Assembly (NCBI RefSeq): GCF_021347895.1 | Contig: NC_067130.1 | Location: forward strand, 23,509,492-23,573,491 | Length of the DNA: 64,000 nucleotides | DNA from: Acanthochromis polyacanthus | Lineage: Eukaryota > Chordata > Actinopteri > Pomacentridae | Direction: 5' to 3' | Part shown: piece after piece, positions 1 to 12,504 of the stretch | Layout: each line of letters opens with the position of its first letter | How positions within the stretch are numbered: the stretch's first letter is position 1 | Translations under genes and position numbers: made by a program | Notes under the pieces: model-generated | Told to the model about the DNA's origin: nothing | Databases searched by the model: none | What the model saw: the letters and a program-made list of their open reading frames with translations, nothing else

Positions 1-4
1 AAAA

Positions 5-66
5 CAGTGTTGTGAAGCATGGAGATATAGGATTGCAAAACCAGCCATTTATAGGGGCTGACAGGG
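5..66. repeat. Partial second copy of the palindrome end
   Basis: This stretch repeats, with differences, the sequence at 428-483, sharing the blocks TGTTGTGAAGCATGGAGATA and GGGGCTGACAG. The miniature element at 76-412 separates the two copies. It may be a tandem duplicate of the palindrome terminus or part of a longer repeat beginning outside the window. Confidence 0.6.
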
Positions 67-75
67 ATCTCATAG

Positions 76-412
76 GGTAGTGTCTACAGATACGGACCCG
101 TACCCGTAGCCTGTGGGCTACGGATACGGCACTTTCCATTTGCCAGACAGATACGGACCCGTACGCGAGTCTCGCGAGTCAAGAAGCTGCTAACCACTGC
201 AAACTGTTGAAAGGTAAGCAAAGGTTAAGGTTAGGGTTAGTGTTAGGGTCAGGTTTAGGGTCCGTACCTGTAGTACCGATGCTACGGGTCCGTACCGCTA
301 GCGTCTACCGGGAGTCATGTGACCAGATCTCGCGTATCCGATTGGCAAATGGCAAGTGCCGTATCCGTAGTCCACAGGCTACAGGTACGGGTCCGTACCT
401 CTAGCAACAACC
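76..412. mobile_element. Miniature inverted-repeat element with 9-bp target duplication
   Basis: The 9-bp direct repeat ATCTCATAG at 67-75 and 413-421 flanks a 337-bp element. Its ends form inverted repeats of about 70 bp that share GATACGGACCCGTACC-like and GGATACGGCACTT-like blocks (left 76-150, right 340-412). No coding capacity is visible. A 9-bp duplication with long inverted ends fits a Mutator-like or related DNA transposon, but that class is inferred from the duplication length alone. The interior holds a telomere-like stretch. Confidence 0.8.
218..262 (+). repeat. Degenerate telomere-like TTAGGG repeats
   Basis: Several imperfect GTTAGGG, GTTAGTG and TTTAGGG units follow each other inside the miniature element. 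They are too few and too variable to be a telomere and probably belong to the element's own interior. Confidence 0.6.
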
Positions 413-2074
413 ATCTCATAGCAGAGAGTGTTGTGAAGCATGGAGATATGAAATCCCAGAATCAGCCACAAGGGGCTGACAGAACAACAGCTGAATAAGG
501 GAACATTGTGATATTATAACCTGTGATTTAGGATGAAATTATGCCATAACCTAATGAATGTGTTCGAACTAAGCAAGTGTCTATTAGTCACGTTCCTTAA
601 TTTTGAAACGGTGTAAAAATCAGAAGCGTGTCTCACTGTAAAAAGTGATGGTTTGATTATTTTTGAAAGGTTGTCTCGAGAATCTTTGTTTTTAGAAGTA
701 ACCAAGTCGGAACAGCAGCTCACTGTGAAAAGTGATGTTCTTGGTTACTATAGGAAACTGGTGTTTTTGATAGATTTGACTAAAATGAGGAACTTATGCT
801 TTATGAAATGAGAATGCTTTTAAGAGTTTTGATTACTATGAAACTGAGATGTTTTAGGAAGAGTTTTGACTACTGCTAAACTAAGAGGGTTTTAACTTCA
901 TATTGAGATAAGAAGTCAAAAGTTGAGGTGAACTAGGGTCAAATGTTCACCATAAAGGTTACTAAACTCAAAGTAGATTGTGGATTATTAAAAGTCTGTA
1001 CACATTGTCCAAAAGATTGCAGAATGGGATGCCAGCGACAGTTGGAGGCTGACATCGGTTTCTCCACTTCCTGATCAGGAGCCTGTGCTGAGCTGCAGAC
1101 AGGACAGGACAGATCAGGGGGGCAAGATGGGCTGTCTGGACAGTCCAAAACAGATAGTTTCAGTTCCTTAAAAGTGGAGGTGTCCATGCGGTCAGTGAAT
1201 GGTAAAAGTGTGCGAGTTGGGAGGGGGGGAAGATGGAGATCATTGCTATGTTAATTAAGGCTGTAGTCATTGCATATGCAAAAGGTTCAGTTCAATATAA
1301 ATTACGCCTGATCGAGACAAGTGGGGAGTCGTTGGGTGGTAGTTGCTCGATGCAAACCAGGGTAGAAATGCCCTGAGCAAAGGGTGACCACTGTTTAATG
1401 GAGGGGTTACCAGGAGAAGATGCAGAACCAGAGCTCTGGGCAGGCAGAGTTCTTAAAAAGTCCCAAAGGGTAGAGGGGGGAGAGAGAGAGCTGGTAAATC
1501 CACCTAGACCAACTAAATAAATAATTGATCTTCAGAGGATCACTGGAATGCCTACCCCCCCTCCTCAGCTCTGCGTCTAACAGGTCCGGTTCTCCAGCCC
1601 AGTGGGGTGTGACCCACCGTTCTGAAGAACATTTAAGCTGGTATTTCGAGGAAAATTCACCTAGCCTCTCACTGCCTCCATCCAGACGCCTAATCCTGCT
1701 TCCTCTGATAATTTAACTGACCATTCGAAAGTGGCTACTCAGTTAAATTATCAGAGGAAGCAGGATTAGGCGTCTGGATGGAGGCAGTGAGAGGCTAGGT
1801 GAATTTTCCTCGAAATACCAGCTTAAATGTTCTTCAGAACGGTGGGTCACACCCCACTGGGCTGGAGAACCGGACCTGTTAGACGCAGAGCTGAGGAGGG
1901 GGGTAGGCATTCCACTGATCCTCTTAAGATCAATTATTTATTTAGTTGGTCTAGGTGGATTTACCAGCTCTCTCTCTCCCCCCTCTACCCTTTGGGACTT
2001 TTTAAGAACTCTGCCTGCCCAGAGCTCTGGTTCTGCATCTTCTCCTGGTAACCCCTCCATTAAACAGTGGTCAC

Positions 2075-2676
2075 CCTTTGCTCAGGGCATTTCTACCCTG
2101 GTTTGCATCGAGCAACTACCACCCAACGACTCCCCACTTGCGTCTCGATCAGGTGTAATTTATAGTGAACTGAACCTTTTGCATATGCAATGACTACACC
2201 CTTAATTAACATAGCAATGATATCCATCTTCCCCCCTCCCAACTCCGGGGTCCGGACCAGATTTAGATCTGCAAGTATCCTACTTTGATGTTTGGGCCAA
2301 TAAACTTTGTTGTTATCCACTCTGGTGTTATTCCTTTGGAAATAATAGAGTCCAGCAATGTTCCATCAGTCAGTGCTGTTTCCAGATCACAGTTCCGTAA
2401 TCCATCAACAATGCAGAAAAAGCAGTACTTTCGTCAATAATTCCAATAGAACAGTTATTCCGTTGCAGATCATGTTGAATCCCCCGTCCGGAGTTGCGTG
2501 ATAAAGTCCCCTTTGCTCAGGGCATTTCTACCCTGGTTTGCATCGAGCAACTACCACCCAACGACTCCCCACTTGCGTCTCGATCAGGTGTAATTTATAT
2601 TGAACTGAACCTTTTGCATATGCAATGACTACAGCCTTAATTAACATAGCAATGATCTCCATCTTCTCCCCTCCCA
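2075..2676. repeat. Direct duplication inside the right arm of the palindrome
   Basis: About 165 bp starting CTTTGCTCAGGGCATTTCTA occurs at 2075-2240 and again at 2510-2676. The roughly 260-bp spacer has no counterpart in the left arm. The left arm has the unit once (about 1210-1385), so the duplication arose after, or along with, palindrome formation. Confidence 0.85.
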
Positions 2677-3412
2677 ACTCGCACACTTTTACCATTCACT
2701 GACTGCATGGACACCTCCACTTTTAAGGAACTGAAACTATCTGTTTTGGACTGTCCAGACAGCCCATCTTGCCCCCCTGATCTGTCCTGTCCTGTCTGCA
2801 GCTCAGCACAGGCTCCTGATCAGGAAGTGGAGAAACCGATGTCAGCCTCCAACTGTCGCTGGCATCCCATTCTGCAATCTTTTGGACAATGTGTACAGAC
2901 TTTTAATAATCCACAATCTACTTTGAGTTTAGTAACCTTTATGGTGAACATTTGACCCTAGTTCACCTCAACTTTTGACTTCTTATCTCAATATGAAGTT
3001 AAAACCCTCTTAGTTTAGCAGTAGTCAAAACTCTTCCTAAAACATCTCAGTTTCATAGTAATCAAAACTCTTAAAAGCATTCTCATTTCATAAAGCACAA
3101 GTTCCTCATTTTAGTCAAATCTATCAAAAACACCAGTTTCCTATGGTAACCAAGAACATCACTTTTCACAGTGAGCTGCTGTTCCGACTTGGTTACTTCT
3201 AAAAACAAAGATTCTCAAGACAACCTTTCAAAAATAATCAAACCGCTGCGAAAAATAAAAAATGATTTCCGATTTGGACATGTAGCGAAAGGACGTGAGT
3301 CGGAGCAGCTCGCCACAGATCCGTAAAATCTTACCCACTAAAAGACTCGTAAGCTAGACATTTAAGCTTTATATCGACATTTGAGTGGGAATAACACAAA
3401 GGGGGACCTTAA

Positions 3413-3957
3413 CCCTTTACGCTTCAGTGCATCGTAGGTGTACCGCCGGCGGTACACTTACTAATTTGCATAGGAATTTCAAGAATGTCCGACGGCTGCA
3501 AACACGATTATACAAACACTATACGCCGATGGAAAGCTTAGATTCTCATGAATCCGCCGGTATAAACCACTTTCAGATGTGATGACCACAGCGGGTGAGA
3601 AAAACACATTTGTCCGACAAAAACAAATATTCATCCATCCGTTCTCTATACACGGCTTCAATGCACACAGCGCGACTCACATTTCTGGGTTCATTATTAC
3701 ACACAGAAAAAAAGATTCCACAAAAAACGGCCATAATCCAACCTTTTACATCCAGACAACACAAGTCAGTAAACTATTTTGTCCAAAACATGTCCTGAAG
3801 TCGGTATAAAATCCACAAATCGGTCGTTTTCAAGGAAATGCACCTCGCGATGTGTGTCCAATATTCCCTGTATTTTTCGTCATTTTTTTAATTTAAAAAT
3901 AGAATATTAGCAATTTTTTGTACTGAAAACGGCTGGAATTGACTGAAGCTTAAAGGG
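3413..3957. mobile_element. piggyBac-like miniature element (TTAA target)
   Basis: TTAA at 3409-3412 and 3958-3961 flanks a 545-bp element. Its ends read CCCTTTACGCTTCAGT on the left and, in reverse complement, CCCTTTAAGCTTCAGT on the right. TTAA duplication with CCC...GGG ends is typical of piggyBac-related elements. It has no transposase and sits just upstream of the LINE's ORF1 start codon. Confidence 0.85.
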
Positions 3958-3971
3958 TTAAGAGGCTGAAA

Positions 3972-6639
3972 ATGCCAAAGAGTAAAGTTAAAAACAGCAT
4001 GGCTAACTACGTGGTTGCTAGCCAGGAGGAGAACGAGGCAGAAGCTACCGGAGCCCCGGGTGACATCAAAAGATACTATGAAAAATTATACTCGCAGCCT
4101 GGAAATAATGTAGAAGCAACTCAATAGTACTTGGCTGGACTGGACCTCCCCTCTATAGGACGGATACAAAATGATACACTAAATGCCCCCATAACTAAAA
4201 AAGAGTTAGAATCTGTAATAAATAGATTGAAAACTAACAAAAGCCCAGGGAGCGATGGGTACCCTAACGAATGGTACAAGGTCTTTAAAGATGACTTGTC
4301 TACAGTTCTATTAGAATCATTAAATTGGACACTTAGTATGGCAACAACTCCACCATCCTGGAAAAAGGCAGTGATAACTGTCCTTCCAAAGGAAGGAAAA
4401 AACCAAGAATAATGTCAGTCTTACTGCCCAATATCTATTTTAAACGTAGATTACAAAATATTCACGTCAATTATATCTAAAAGACTCAAAGGCTTTCTCC
4501 CCGATTTAATACATGAGGACCAAACAGGATTCATAAAAGGCTATCAAACGCAAGATAACATCAGGCGTACTTTTCATATTATAGAACAGGCCAATAACCA
4601 ACATCTTAGTGCAATCATCGTCAGTTTGGATGCGGAAAAGGTGTTTGACAGAGTAAATTGGGCTTTCCTTTATTGTGTGCTGGAGAGGCTTGGATTCAAT
4701 AACCAATTTGTCAGGTGCATTCAAGCCCTGTACAGGGACCCCACTGCTAGAATAAAGACTAATGGAGACCTGACAAACAGTTTTAAGTTATATAGAGGAA
4801 CACATCAGGGTTGCTGCCTCTCCCCAGCTCTCTTTGCATTATATATAGAGCCATTGGCTGAAGTTATAAGACATAATAAGGATCTGAAGGGAATCACAAT
4901 TTCAAAGAAAGAACATATAATAGGACTTTTTGCAGATGATGTAATTATTTATCTCCAGGACCCAGACTCTACTCTCCCTCAACTTATGATTACTTTGGAA
5001 GAATTTGGTTCGATTTCAGGCTATTAAGTCAATATTTCCAAAACTCAGATACTCCCCCTTAATTATAAACCAAATGAGACAATAAGACAGACACTCCACC
5101 TAAATTGGGACACAGAATCAATTAAATATTTGGGGGTAATAATTTCCAGGGATCTGGATGCAATCTTTAAGATTAATTATAGTAAGATTAATGACCAAAT
5201 TCAAAAAGACATGATAAAATGGTCAAAGCTGGTCTTAGATTTTGACGCAAGAATTGACACGGTAAAAATGAATCTGTTGCCAAGACTATTGTACTTATTT
5301 TTATCATTACCATTTAGAATACCTGAAACTCAATTTAGATCATGGGATAAACAAATTTCAAGATTTATTTGGGCTGGAGCAAGACCCAGAGTTAAATTTA
5401 AAACACTTCAGCTGAGTAAGGAAAATGGAGGCCTAGCTCTGCCTAATTTTAAAAAAAATACTATTATGCAGCCCAAATCAGATACCTGGTTTACTGGTGC
5501 TCAACAAATTATCAGGCTAAGATGGAAGCACATTGAGTTTTTTGTAAGAGGTGCCCTCAGACAAGACTAGGTGAAAAGGAAAATCCAGATCCAAAGAGAG
5601 ATAACTCTATTGTAAAAGAATCACTGAAGATATGGTACGAGTTGGTGAAAAAACATAAGATGGAGGGAGAATGTAGGCTTCTTGTCTGGCCCGCCTTGTC
5701 CTCTTAAGTCTGGGCCTGGTAGGACTGACAATACCTTTGCAAGGTGGAAAGAAAGAGACATGACAGCCATGTGTACGCTCATAGAGGGGAGGTCCTTTAA
5801 GACCTTTGAAAGACTGAAACAAGAGTTTGGTCTGGAGAACAAAGACAGGTTCAGATATTTTCAGTTGAGAGAATTTTTTGAGAAATATATTAAAAGAGGG
5901 ATTCTTCAGTGGGATAATATTGTGCTGAAAGTGTTTACAGATGCATACAAACATTACCCCCATTACAATTGTATCCAAACTATATAATGGCCTAGAGAAC
6001 CACATGGGGAATGATACACTTTATATTAAATCAAAATGGGAAAAGGAAATGAATGTTGTTCTGTCAAAGGATGACTGGCAAACAATCTGCATGACCCAAC
6101 AGACCACTACTAGTTCAAAGGGTGGAGGCAATTTGGCTGGAAAAATCTAATAAGATTCTTTTATCACACTGCATATTAATTCTAAACAAAGTGACATACA
6201 ACAACACTGTTGGAGGAAGTGTGGAAATATGTTTGCCAGTCATTCACATATTTTCTGGTCTTGTATTACAAGTCAAACATTATGGGAAGGAGTTACCCAG
6301 ATTCTGGAGAAGATTTTTATTACAACTATACCCAGGGACCCTCGGGTGTTATATCTGGGCCTACTTCCAGGAAACTGTATTCATAAAAAGAACATATATC
6401 TCTTCAAAATAATGATTCTTGCATGCAAGAAGACCATTACGAGAAACTGGATGAGAACTGACCCTCCAGGAACAGACCAGTGGCTCACAATTCTAGAGGA
6501 AATATATTCTATGGAAAAACTGACCTACCTTCTGAAATTTAAAATAAAAACTCTGGACCATCGTTGGGACAGATGGCTTCAATACAAGAGAAAGATGGAA
6601 TTACTAAAGCTTGACAGAGAACCTTGTAAGGACGAGTGA
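3972..6639 (+). pseudogene. LINE ORF1 start fused to ORF2 reverse transcriptase (broken)
   Basis: The frame opens with an ORF1-like start, MPKSKVKNSMANYVV, and after about 30 codons runs into the region just upstream of an L1-type reverse transcriptase (KSPGSDG near 4240). The endonuclease and most of ORF1 are therefore missing. Recognisable reverse-transcriptase landmarks follow in several frames: [12 protein letters not shown] (about 4630), THQGCCLSP (about 4802) and the catalytic FADD at about 4930. The C-terminal domain is readable to 6639. Stop codons (for example after about 4120 and 5024) and frameshifts make it non-functional. Family assignment to the L1/Tx1 group rests on motif spacing only. 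Confidence 0.85.
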
Positions 6640-7888
6640 GATGACAATCCACTTCCCCCCCCAAACACACACCTTTTTTTCTTTTTCTTTTTTTTCTGTT
6701 AATTTTTTCTCTTTTTTGTAATGTTCTAATTTTATTTGGAGTTCTGTGTTGTTGTAAAATGAAAAACGTGAAAATAAAAAGTAAAAAAAAATCAAACCAT
6801 CATGTTTTACAGTGAGACACGCTTCTGATTTTTACACTGTTTCAAAATTAAGGAACATGACTAATAGACACTTGGTTAGTTCGAACACATTCATTAGGTT
6901 ATGGCATAATTTTATCCTAAATCACAGGTTAGAATATCACAATGTTCCCTTATTCAGCTGTTGTTCTGTCAGAGTCTCCCCCTTGTGGCTGATTCTGGGA
7001 TCTCATATCTCCATGCTTCACAACACCAGAAATGTAGACATTTTTGCAAATTTATTAAAAAAAAACTGAAATATCACATGGTCATAAGTATTCAGACCCT
7101 TTGCAGTGACATTCATATTTAACTCACATGCTGTCCATTTCTTCTGATCCTCCTCGAGATGGTTCTGCTTCTTTATTGGAGTCCAGTTGTGTTTAATTAA
7201 ACTGATTGGACTTGATTAGGAAAGGCACACACCTGTCTATGTAAGACCTTACAGCTCACAGTGCATGTCAGAGCAAATGAGAATCATGAGGTGGAAGGAA
7301 CTGCCCAAGGAGCTCAGAGACAGAATTGTGGCAAGGCACAGATCTGGCCAAGGTTACAAAAGAATTTCTGCAGGACTCAAGGTTCCAAAAAGCACAGTGG
7401 CCTCCATAATCCTCAAATGGAAGAAGTTTGGGACAACCACAACTCTTCCTCGACCTGGCCATCCAGCCAAACTGAGCAATGGTGGGAGAAGAGTCTTGGT
7501 GAGAGAGGTAAAGAAGAACCCAAAGATCACTGTGGCTGAGCTCCAGAGATGCAGTCGGGAGATAGGAGAAAGTTCCACAAAGTCAACTATCACTGCAGCC
7601 CTCCACCAGTCGGGGCTTTATGGCAGAGTGGCCCGACAGAAGCCTCTCCTCAGTGCAAATCAAATCAAATCAAACTTGATTTATAAAGCACTTTTCATAC
7701 AATAAAAAGCAGCTCAAAGTGCTGTACAACATTTTTTTTTGATCAATGTCTTTTTATTTTTATTTTTCAACAATTAAAGGAACAAATAAACAAACATACA
7801 AACAAAACCCCACCCCACTATACCGGATCTAGAGAAAAACTACACAATTGAAAATATATTTAAAAAATAAATAAAATAGAATACACAT

Positions 7889-8278
7889 TAGGGCTGCAGC
7901 TAACGATCATGTTGGTAATTGATCAATCTATTGAATACTAGTTTATCAATCGAGTAATCGGTCAATTACATAGAGTGTGTAAATATGACACCTCTGACAA
8001 AATTTGAACTGTACGAAGCCCCAGACATGCCATTACAGACCCCGTGGATGGGGCAAATTTACAAATAAACACCCCTCCCTTGGGACACTCACTTCGTGCA
8101 TGGCTCCCAAACCGCTTTTTCTTTTTTCTGATCGCCACTCATATAAAACCCCCTAGAACTGCAAACTTGCCCCAGAGTGGGTGCCCCCACCAACAACTTA
8201 TCACCGACCATCGAATTAGCTGACGGTCATTTCAACAATCAATCAATCTCGAATGATTGACTAATTGTTTCAGCCCCA
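7889..8278. mobile_element. hAT-like miniature element in the L1 3' UTR
   Basis: The ends read TAGGGCTGCAGCTAACGA on the left and, in reverse complement, TGGGGCTGAAACAATTAG on the right, with ATCGATTA-rich subterminal sequence. This is the familiar hAT-type miniature pattern. I could not see a clean 8-bp duplication. Confidence 0.65.
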
Positions 8279-8299
8279 ATATGTATTACACATATGAAA

Positions 8300-11200
8300 T
8301 CACGTCAGCCTGTCAGCAGACTCATTTTCAAAGTAGGACAGAAATGGCAGCCACTGATCATAAAATTTTCCAATTGAACCCTTTGTTGTGTATCTAATCT
8401 TTTCTAAATGTAAATGGCTCATCACCTCCTTCATCCAATGACCATAAGTTGGTAGACATGAATTTTTCCATTTAAACAAAATGAGTCTTCGTGCTAACAA
8501 TGAGCAAAAAGCAATCATATCTCTTTGATGCCTGTCTAAGGGGGTATTTACAGGAACCACCCCAAACAAGGCAATCAGAGGGGAAGAGTCCACCAACGTT
8601 CCACAAATGTCAGAGAAGGTGTCAAAAATTGCTTGCCAGTATTCACACAGTTTTGGACATGTCCAGAATGTATGTAGAAGGGTGGCAGGTGTCCGTTTAC
8701 AGCGGTCACATGAAGGATCCAGGTCCGACTTGATCCTGAACAGCTTGTCTTTGGACCAGTGCAAACGATGGACCACTTTAAACTGAACCACAGTATGTCT
8801 GACTGAAATCGAAGAAGAGTGAATATTCTTGATTATCTTTTGCCAGTCTGTATCTGATATCGGCTCCTCCAGGTCGGTTTCCCACTTCCCCTTAAGCTCA
8901 TCTAGGTTGGTTTCATGACATGAAGCAAACAGAGAATAGATCTTGCTTAAAACCGTCATCATGTCATTTCGATAGTCCAGAAGATCATCCATCAATGAGC
9001 GGGGGGACGCAGAGGAAAACAATCAGAGTTTGACCTAACAAAACTTCTCACTTGCAAAAATCTGAAGAAATGTGATTTGGGAATCTTGAATTTGTCCACT
9101 AGCTGTTCAAAGGAACCAAAAGTATCATTTATATAAAGATCATATAAGGAATGTATTCCATTCTGATCCCAGATGTTAAAGACCTCATCTATCATTGAGG
9201 GAATAAACATATGATTGTAGGAAACAGGTGCCATGAATGATAATTTGTTAAGTTTAAAAGACCGTCTACACTGATTCCAGATTCCAGGGTTAGAAGAATA
9301 TGAAGAAATGGGCTGTTTAAAAGGCAATTCGGAGCAGAGCAGCGCAGCAGGAGAGCTTGAGTTTATTGAGGCTTTCTCTAAAGATACCCAACTTGGTACA
9401 GCATTATCTCTTCTTAACCAATACAGCGCTGCTCTGCTGTTTATCGCCCAATAGTAATACATGAAGTTGGGAAGCGACATACCACCCAACCCACGGGGCA
9501 ACTGCAATATCTTCCTGCCTATTCTTGGATGCTTTTTATTCCATATGAAAGAAGATATCTGGCTACCTAGTTTAGAAAAGAAGGATTTTGAGAGAAAAAT
9601 AGGTAAACATTGGAACAGATAGAGAAATTTGGGTAAAATAATCATTTTGACGGAATTAATTCTCCCTCCCAGGGAATGGGGCAGTAATTCCCAACGAGCT
9701 ATATCCTTTCTAAGATTTGATAGTAAGGGTGAATAGTTTGCTTGGTACAGATCTTTATAGCTGCGTGTCACCCAGATGCCTAGATATTTAAATTTTTTAG
9801 AATTGAGCTTAAAGGGAATTGAAACAGAAGAATTTGATTCCAGAGACGTCAATGGCATCATCTCACTTTTCTGAAGGTTGATTTTATACCCCGATATCCT
9901 TCCAAACTTGCCAAGCAACTCCAACAATGCAGGAATACTAGCTGAAGGATTCGAAAGAAACAAAAGTGCATCATCAGCATAAAGAGAGATTTTATGCTCC
10001 GAGCCCGCACGTTTTATTCCCTGTATATTCTGTTTTTGCCGTATGGCTATAGCCAAAGGTTCGATTGCAACCACGAACAAAAGCGGCGAGAGGGGGCATC
10101 CCTGCCTTGTACCTCGTTGTAGCTGAAAGAAAGATGAGATACTATTGTTGGTACGGATGGCTGCCAATGGGGAGGAATAAAGCAGTTTTATCCATGATAG
10201 GAACTTCAGTCCAAATTGAAATGTTTCTAAGACTTTGAAAAGAAATTTCCACTCCACCCGGTCAAAAGCTTTTTCAGCATCTAAAGATATTATAATTTCC
10301 TCATCTTGTTGACCGGGTGGAGTGGAAGTGTATAAAATATTAAATAATCGCCGGATATTAAAAAAAGGATTGTCAATTTTTTACAAATCCGGTTTGATCG
10401 GATGAAACTACAGTGGGAATCACCCCCTCCAGGCGCCCTGCTAAAACTTTTGCCAATATTTTAACATCTGTGTTTAGGAGTGACACTGGTCGATAGGAGC
10501 TGCATTCCAGGGGGGCTCTATCTTTTTTAAGTAATAAGGTAATAATAGCCTGACGCATGGAGAGTGGAAGCGTTGATGCGTTCAAAGATTCTGTAAAGAC
10601 TGTCAACAATGTTGGTGCAAGAATATCTGAGAATTTTTTAAAGAAGTCAGTCGTAAAGCCATCTGGCCCTGGAGACTTGCCGTTTTGCATATCCTTAATT
10701 GCCAAGCTTATCTCAGCTGCCGAGATATCCCTCTCCAAGTCAGTAATCTGATTCGGGTTTACTACAGGGAGATTGAGATCTTTAAGGAAGCCTTCAAAAT
10801 CTGATGCCTCTGCGGTCGAATCAGATGAGTACAATGCCTGGTAAAACTTTGTAAAACATGAGTTGATTTCCTCATTGTCTGTGCATACAATGCCTTGATC
10901 GTTGTTAACTGCTGAGATGGTTTGATAGGCTGACCTCTGACGTAATTGGTGTGCAAGAAGATGCCCTGCTTTCTCCCCATGCTCGTAATATCCACATTTT
11001 GACTTGGAGATTAAATATTCGGCCTGCCGAGTACATGAAGTATTATATTCAGTTTGTAATAAGACACGTTTTTTAGCAAGTTCTGCAGAAGCAGTGTGGC
11101 AAAATTCTCTATCTAATAACAAAATTGCTTCGTTCAGTTGTTTCAGTTGTTTAGAATTTTCCCTCTTTTTATGAGCACTGTATGAAATTATTTGACCCCT

Positions 11201-12115
11201 TAAGTAAGCTTTTAGAGCTTCCCAAATACTACAAAATGACATACCTGGAGTTTGATTAACTTCTAAGAAATGTTTGATTTCTGCATTGATAAATCTAACA
11301 AAGTTTTCATCTGAAAGAAGCAAATTGTTAAAACGCCATGGACGAAAACCAAAGTGTGTGTCAGGAATAAACATTTTCATACAGAGAGGGGCGTGATCGG
11401 AGACAACAATGGCTCCATAGTCACACTCCTTCACCAAGTGTATAATGTTTTTGTCCATGAAAAAATAATCAATGCGAGAATATGTCATATGTACAGGGGA
11501 ATAGAACGAATATGCCCTTGTAGAGGGGTTACGGGCGCGCCAAACATCAACCACTCCATAAGTCTCCAAAAAAGACTTAATTGAATGAGCGGATTTGGTG
11601 AGGGTCACTTTACTAGTTACACTGCGATCCATAAATGAAAGCACACAGTTGACATCTCCGCCCAGTATAATACTATGCGTTGACATGTTTGATATCATTG
11701 AGAAAAGTGTACTAAAGAAATCAGAATCGTCCCAATTGGGTGCATAAACCGAGGCTAAAATGACAGGAAGTGTACATAGTTTACCTACTACTATTACAAA
11801 GCGCCCAGCAGTGTCTGCCTTCACGTTAGATGCAGTGAACTGTACATGTCTGCCAACCATAATGGCTACTCCCCTAGATTTGCTTTGGAAATTTGATTGA
11901 AATATTTGACCAGACCACTTCTTACTCAGACTTGCACTATCTGCTGTGCACACATGTGTCTCCTGTAGAAAGGCTATGTCAGTATTAAGCTGTTTTAAAT
12001 GCAACATAATTTTCTTATATTTCAAAGTATGGTTTAGTGATTTCACATTCCAACTTACACAGTTAACTGGCCACCCATGAGGGTGCTTAAGCACTCTAGT
12101 ACTAGCCATTACCAT
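8300..12115 (-). pseudogene. L1-type ORF2: endonuclease-reverse transcriptase, three lesions
   Basis: The protein starts at 12115 with an apurinic-type endonuclease (SWNVKSLN, FLQETH, GGDVNC and SDHAPL in order). The reverse transcriptase has NGKSPGPDGF, YRPVSLLN, DAEKAFDRVEW, RQGCPLSP and the catalytic YADD, and a C-terminal domain ends at 8300. Three lesions break it. A TGA near 10370 probably derives from a CGA codon. One extra base lies in a run of seven A/T just after it (about 10360). A single-base shift near 9010-9025 separates the last 240 residues. All else is co-linear, so the copy is only slightly decayed. Confidence 0.9.
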
Positions 12116-12504
12116 TTTAAAGCATCTTGGATATTACAGCACAGCACAGACCAACATAGCTGTACCCATGTAAACATTATAAAAGTTATACAGCAGTAAA
12201 GATCCGGTATAGCTAACCCTTTCTCCTATTTGAACCAGGAGATATACAACAAAACAAAACCCTTCTAACCAAAAAATCCACACATTACTGTGCTTATAGA
12301 GAGAAATACTGCTTTGACTACTTGGGCTCCCGATCACGCCCCACACGTAGATTAACATTACACCAAGATAACTGACATGAGCATATTAAGCTGGTACAAC
12401 CAAAAGGAAATAGTTATATAATGGACACACCTTTTGTGCTGCGGTCCAATAGAAGGAAGCCTGGATGACAACACTGTATTATTATTATCCAATTTAGTCC
12501 CTGC

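Larger units (their letters stand above)
3245..6789 (+). mobile_element. L1/Tx1-type LINE, internally deleted
   Basis: The insertion is flanked by AATCAAACC at 3236-3244 and 6790-6798 and ends in an A-rich tail, as expected for target-primed reverse transcription. It interrupts the right arm of the palindrome; the uninterrupted site is readable in the left arm near 640-665. The 5' region carries a miniature TTAA element. Coding remains start at 3972 and end near 6639. Confidence 0.9.
428..7026. repeat. Large palindrome (long inverted repeat)
   Basis: The left arm (428-1720) reappears in reverse complement as the right arm (1739-3244 continuing at 6799-7026), with an 18-bp loop at 1721-1738. 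At the apex, CTGATAATTTAACTGA pairs exactly with its complement. The arms stay so similar that the same 82-residue reading frame is readable on opposite strands at 939-1187 and 2707-2955. The right arm also contains an internal duplication (2075-2676) and a LINE inserted at 3245-6789. I recognise no transposase. It could be a non-autonomous foldback transposon, an inverted segmental duplication or a hairpin assembly artefact. Confidence 0.85.

Noticed and set aside
218..262. Interstitial telomere
   Set aside because: There are only a few imperfect units, all inside a flanked miniature element, so a chromosome-fusion relic is not needed.
939..1187. 82-codon frame, mirrored at 2707-2955, as a gene
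   Set aside because: It is identical only because it lies in both arms of the palindrome. It has no recognisable domain and no sign of splicing or promoter.
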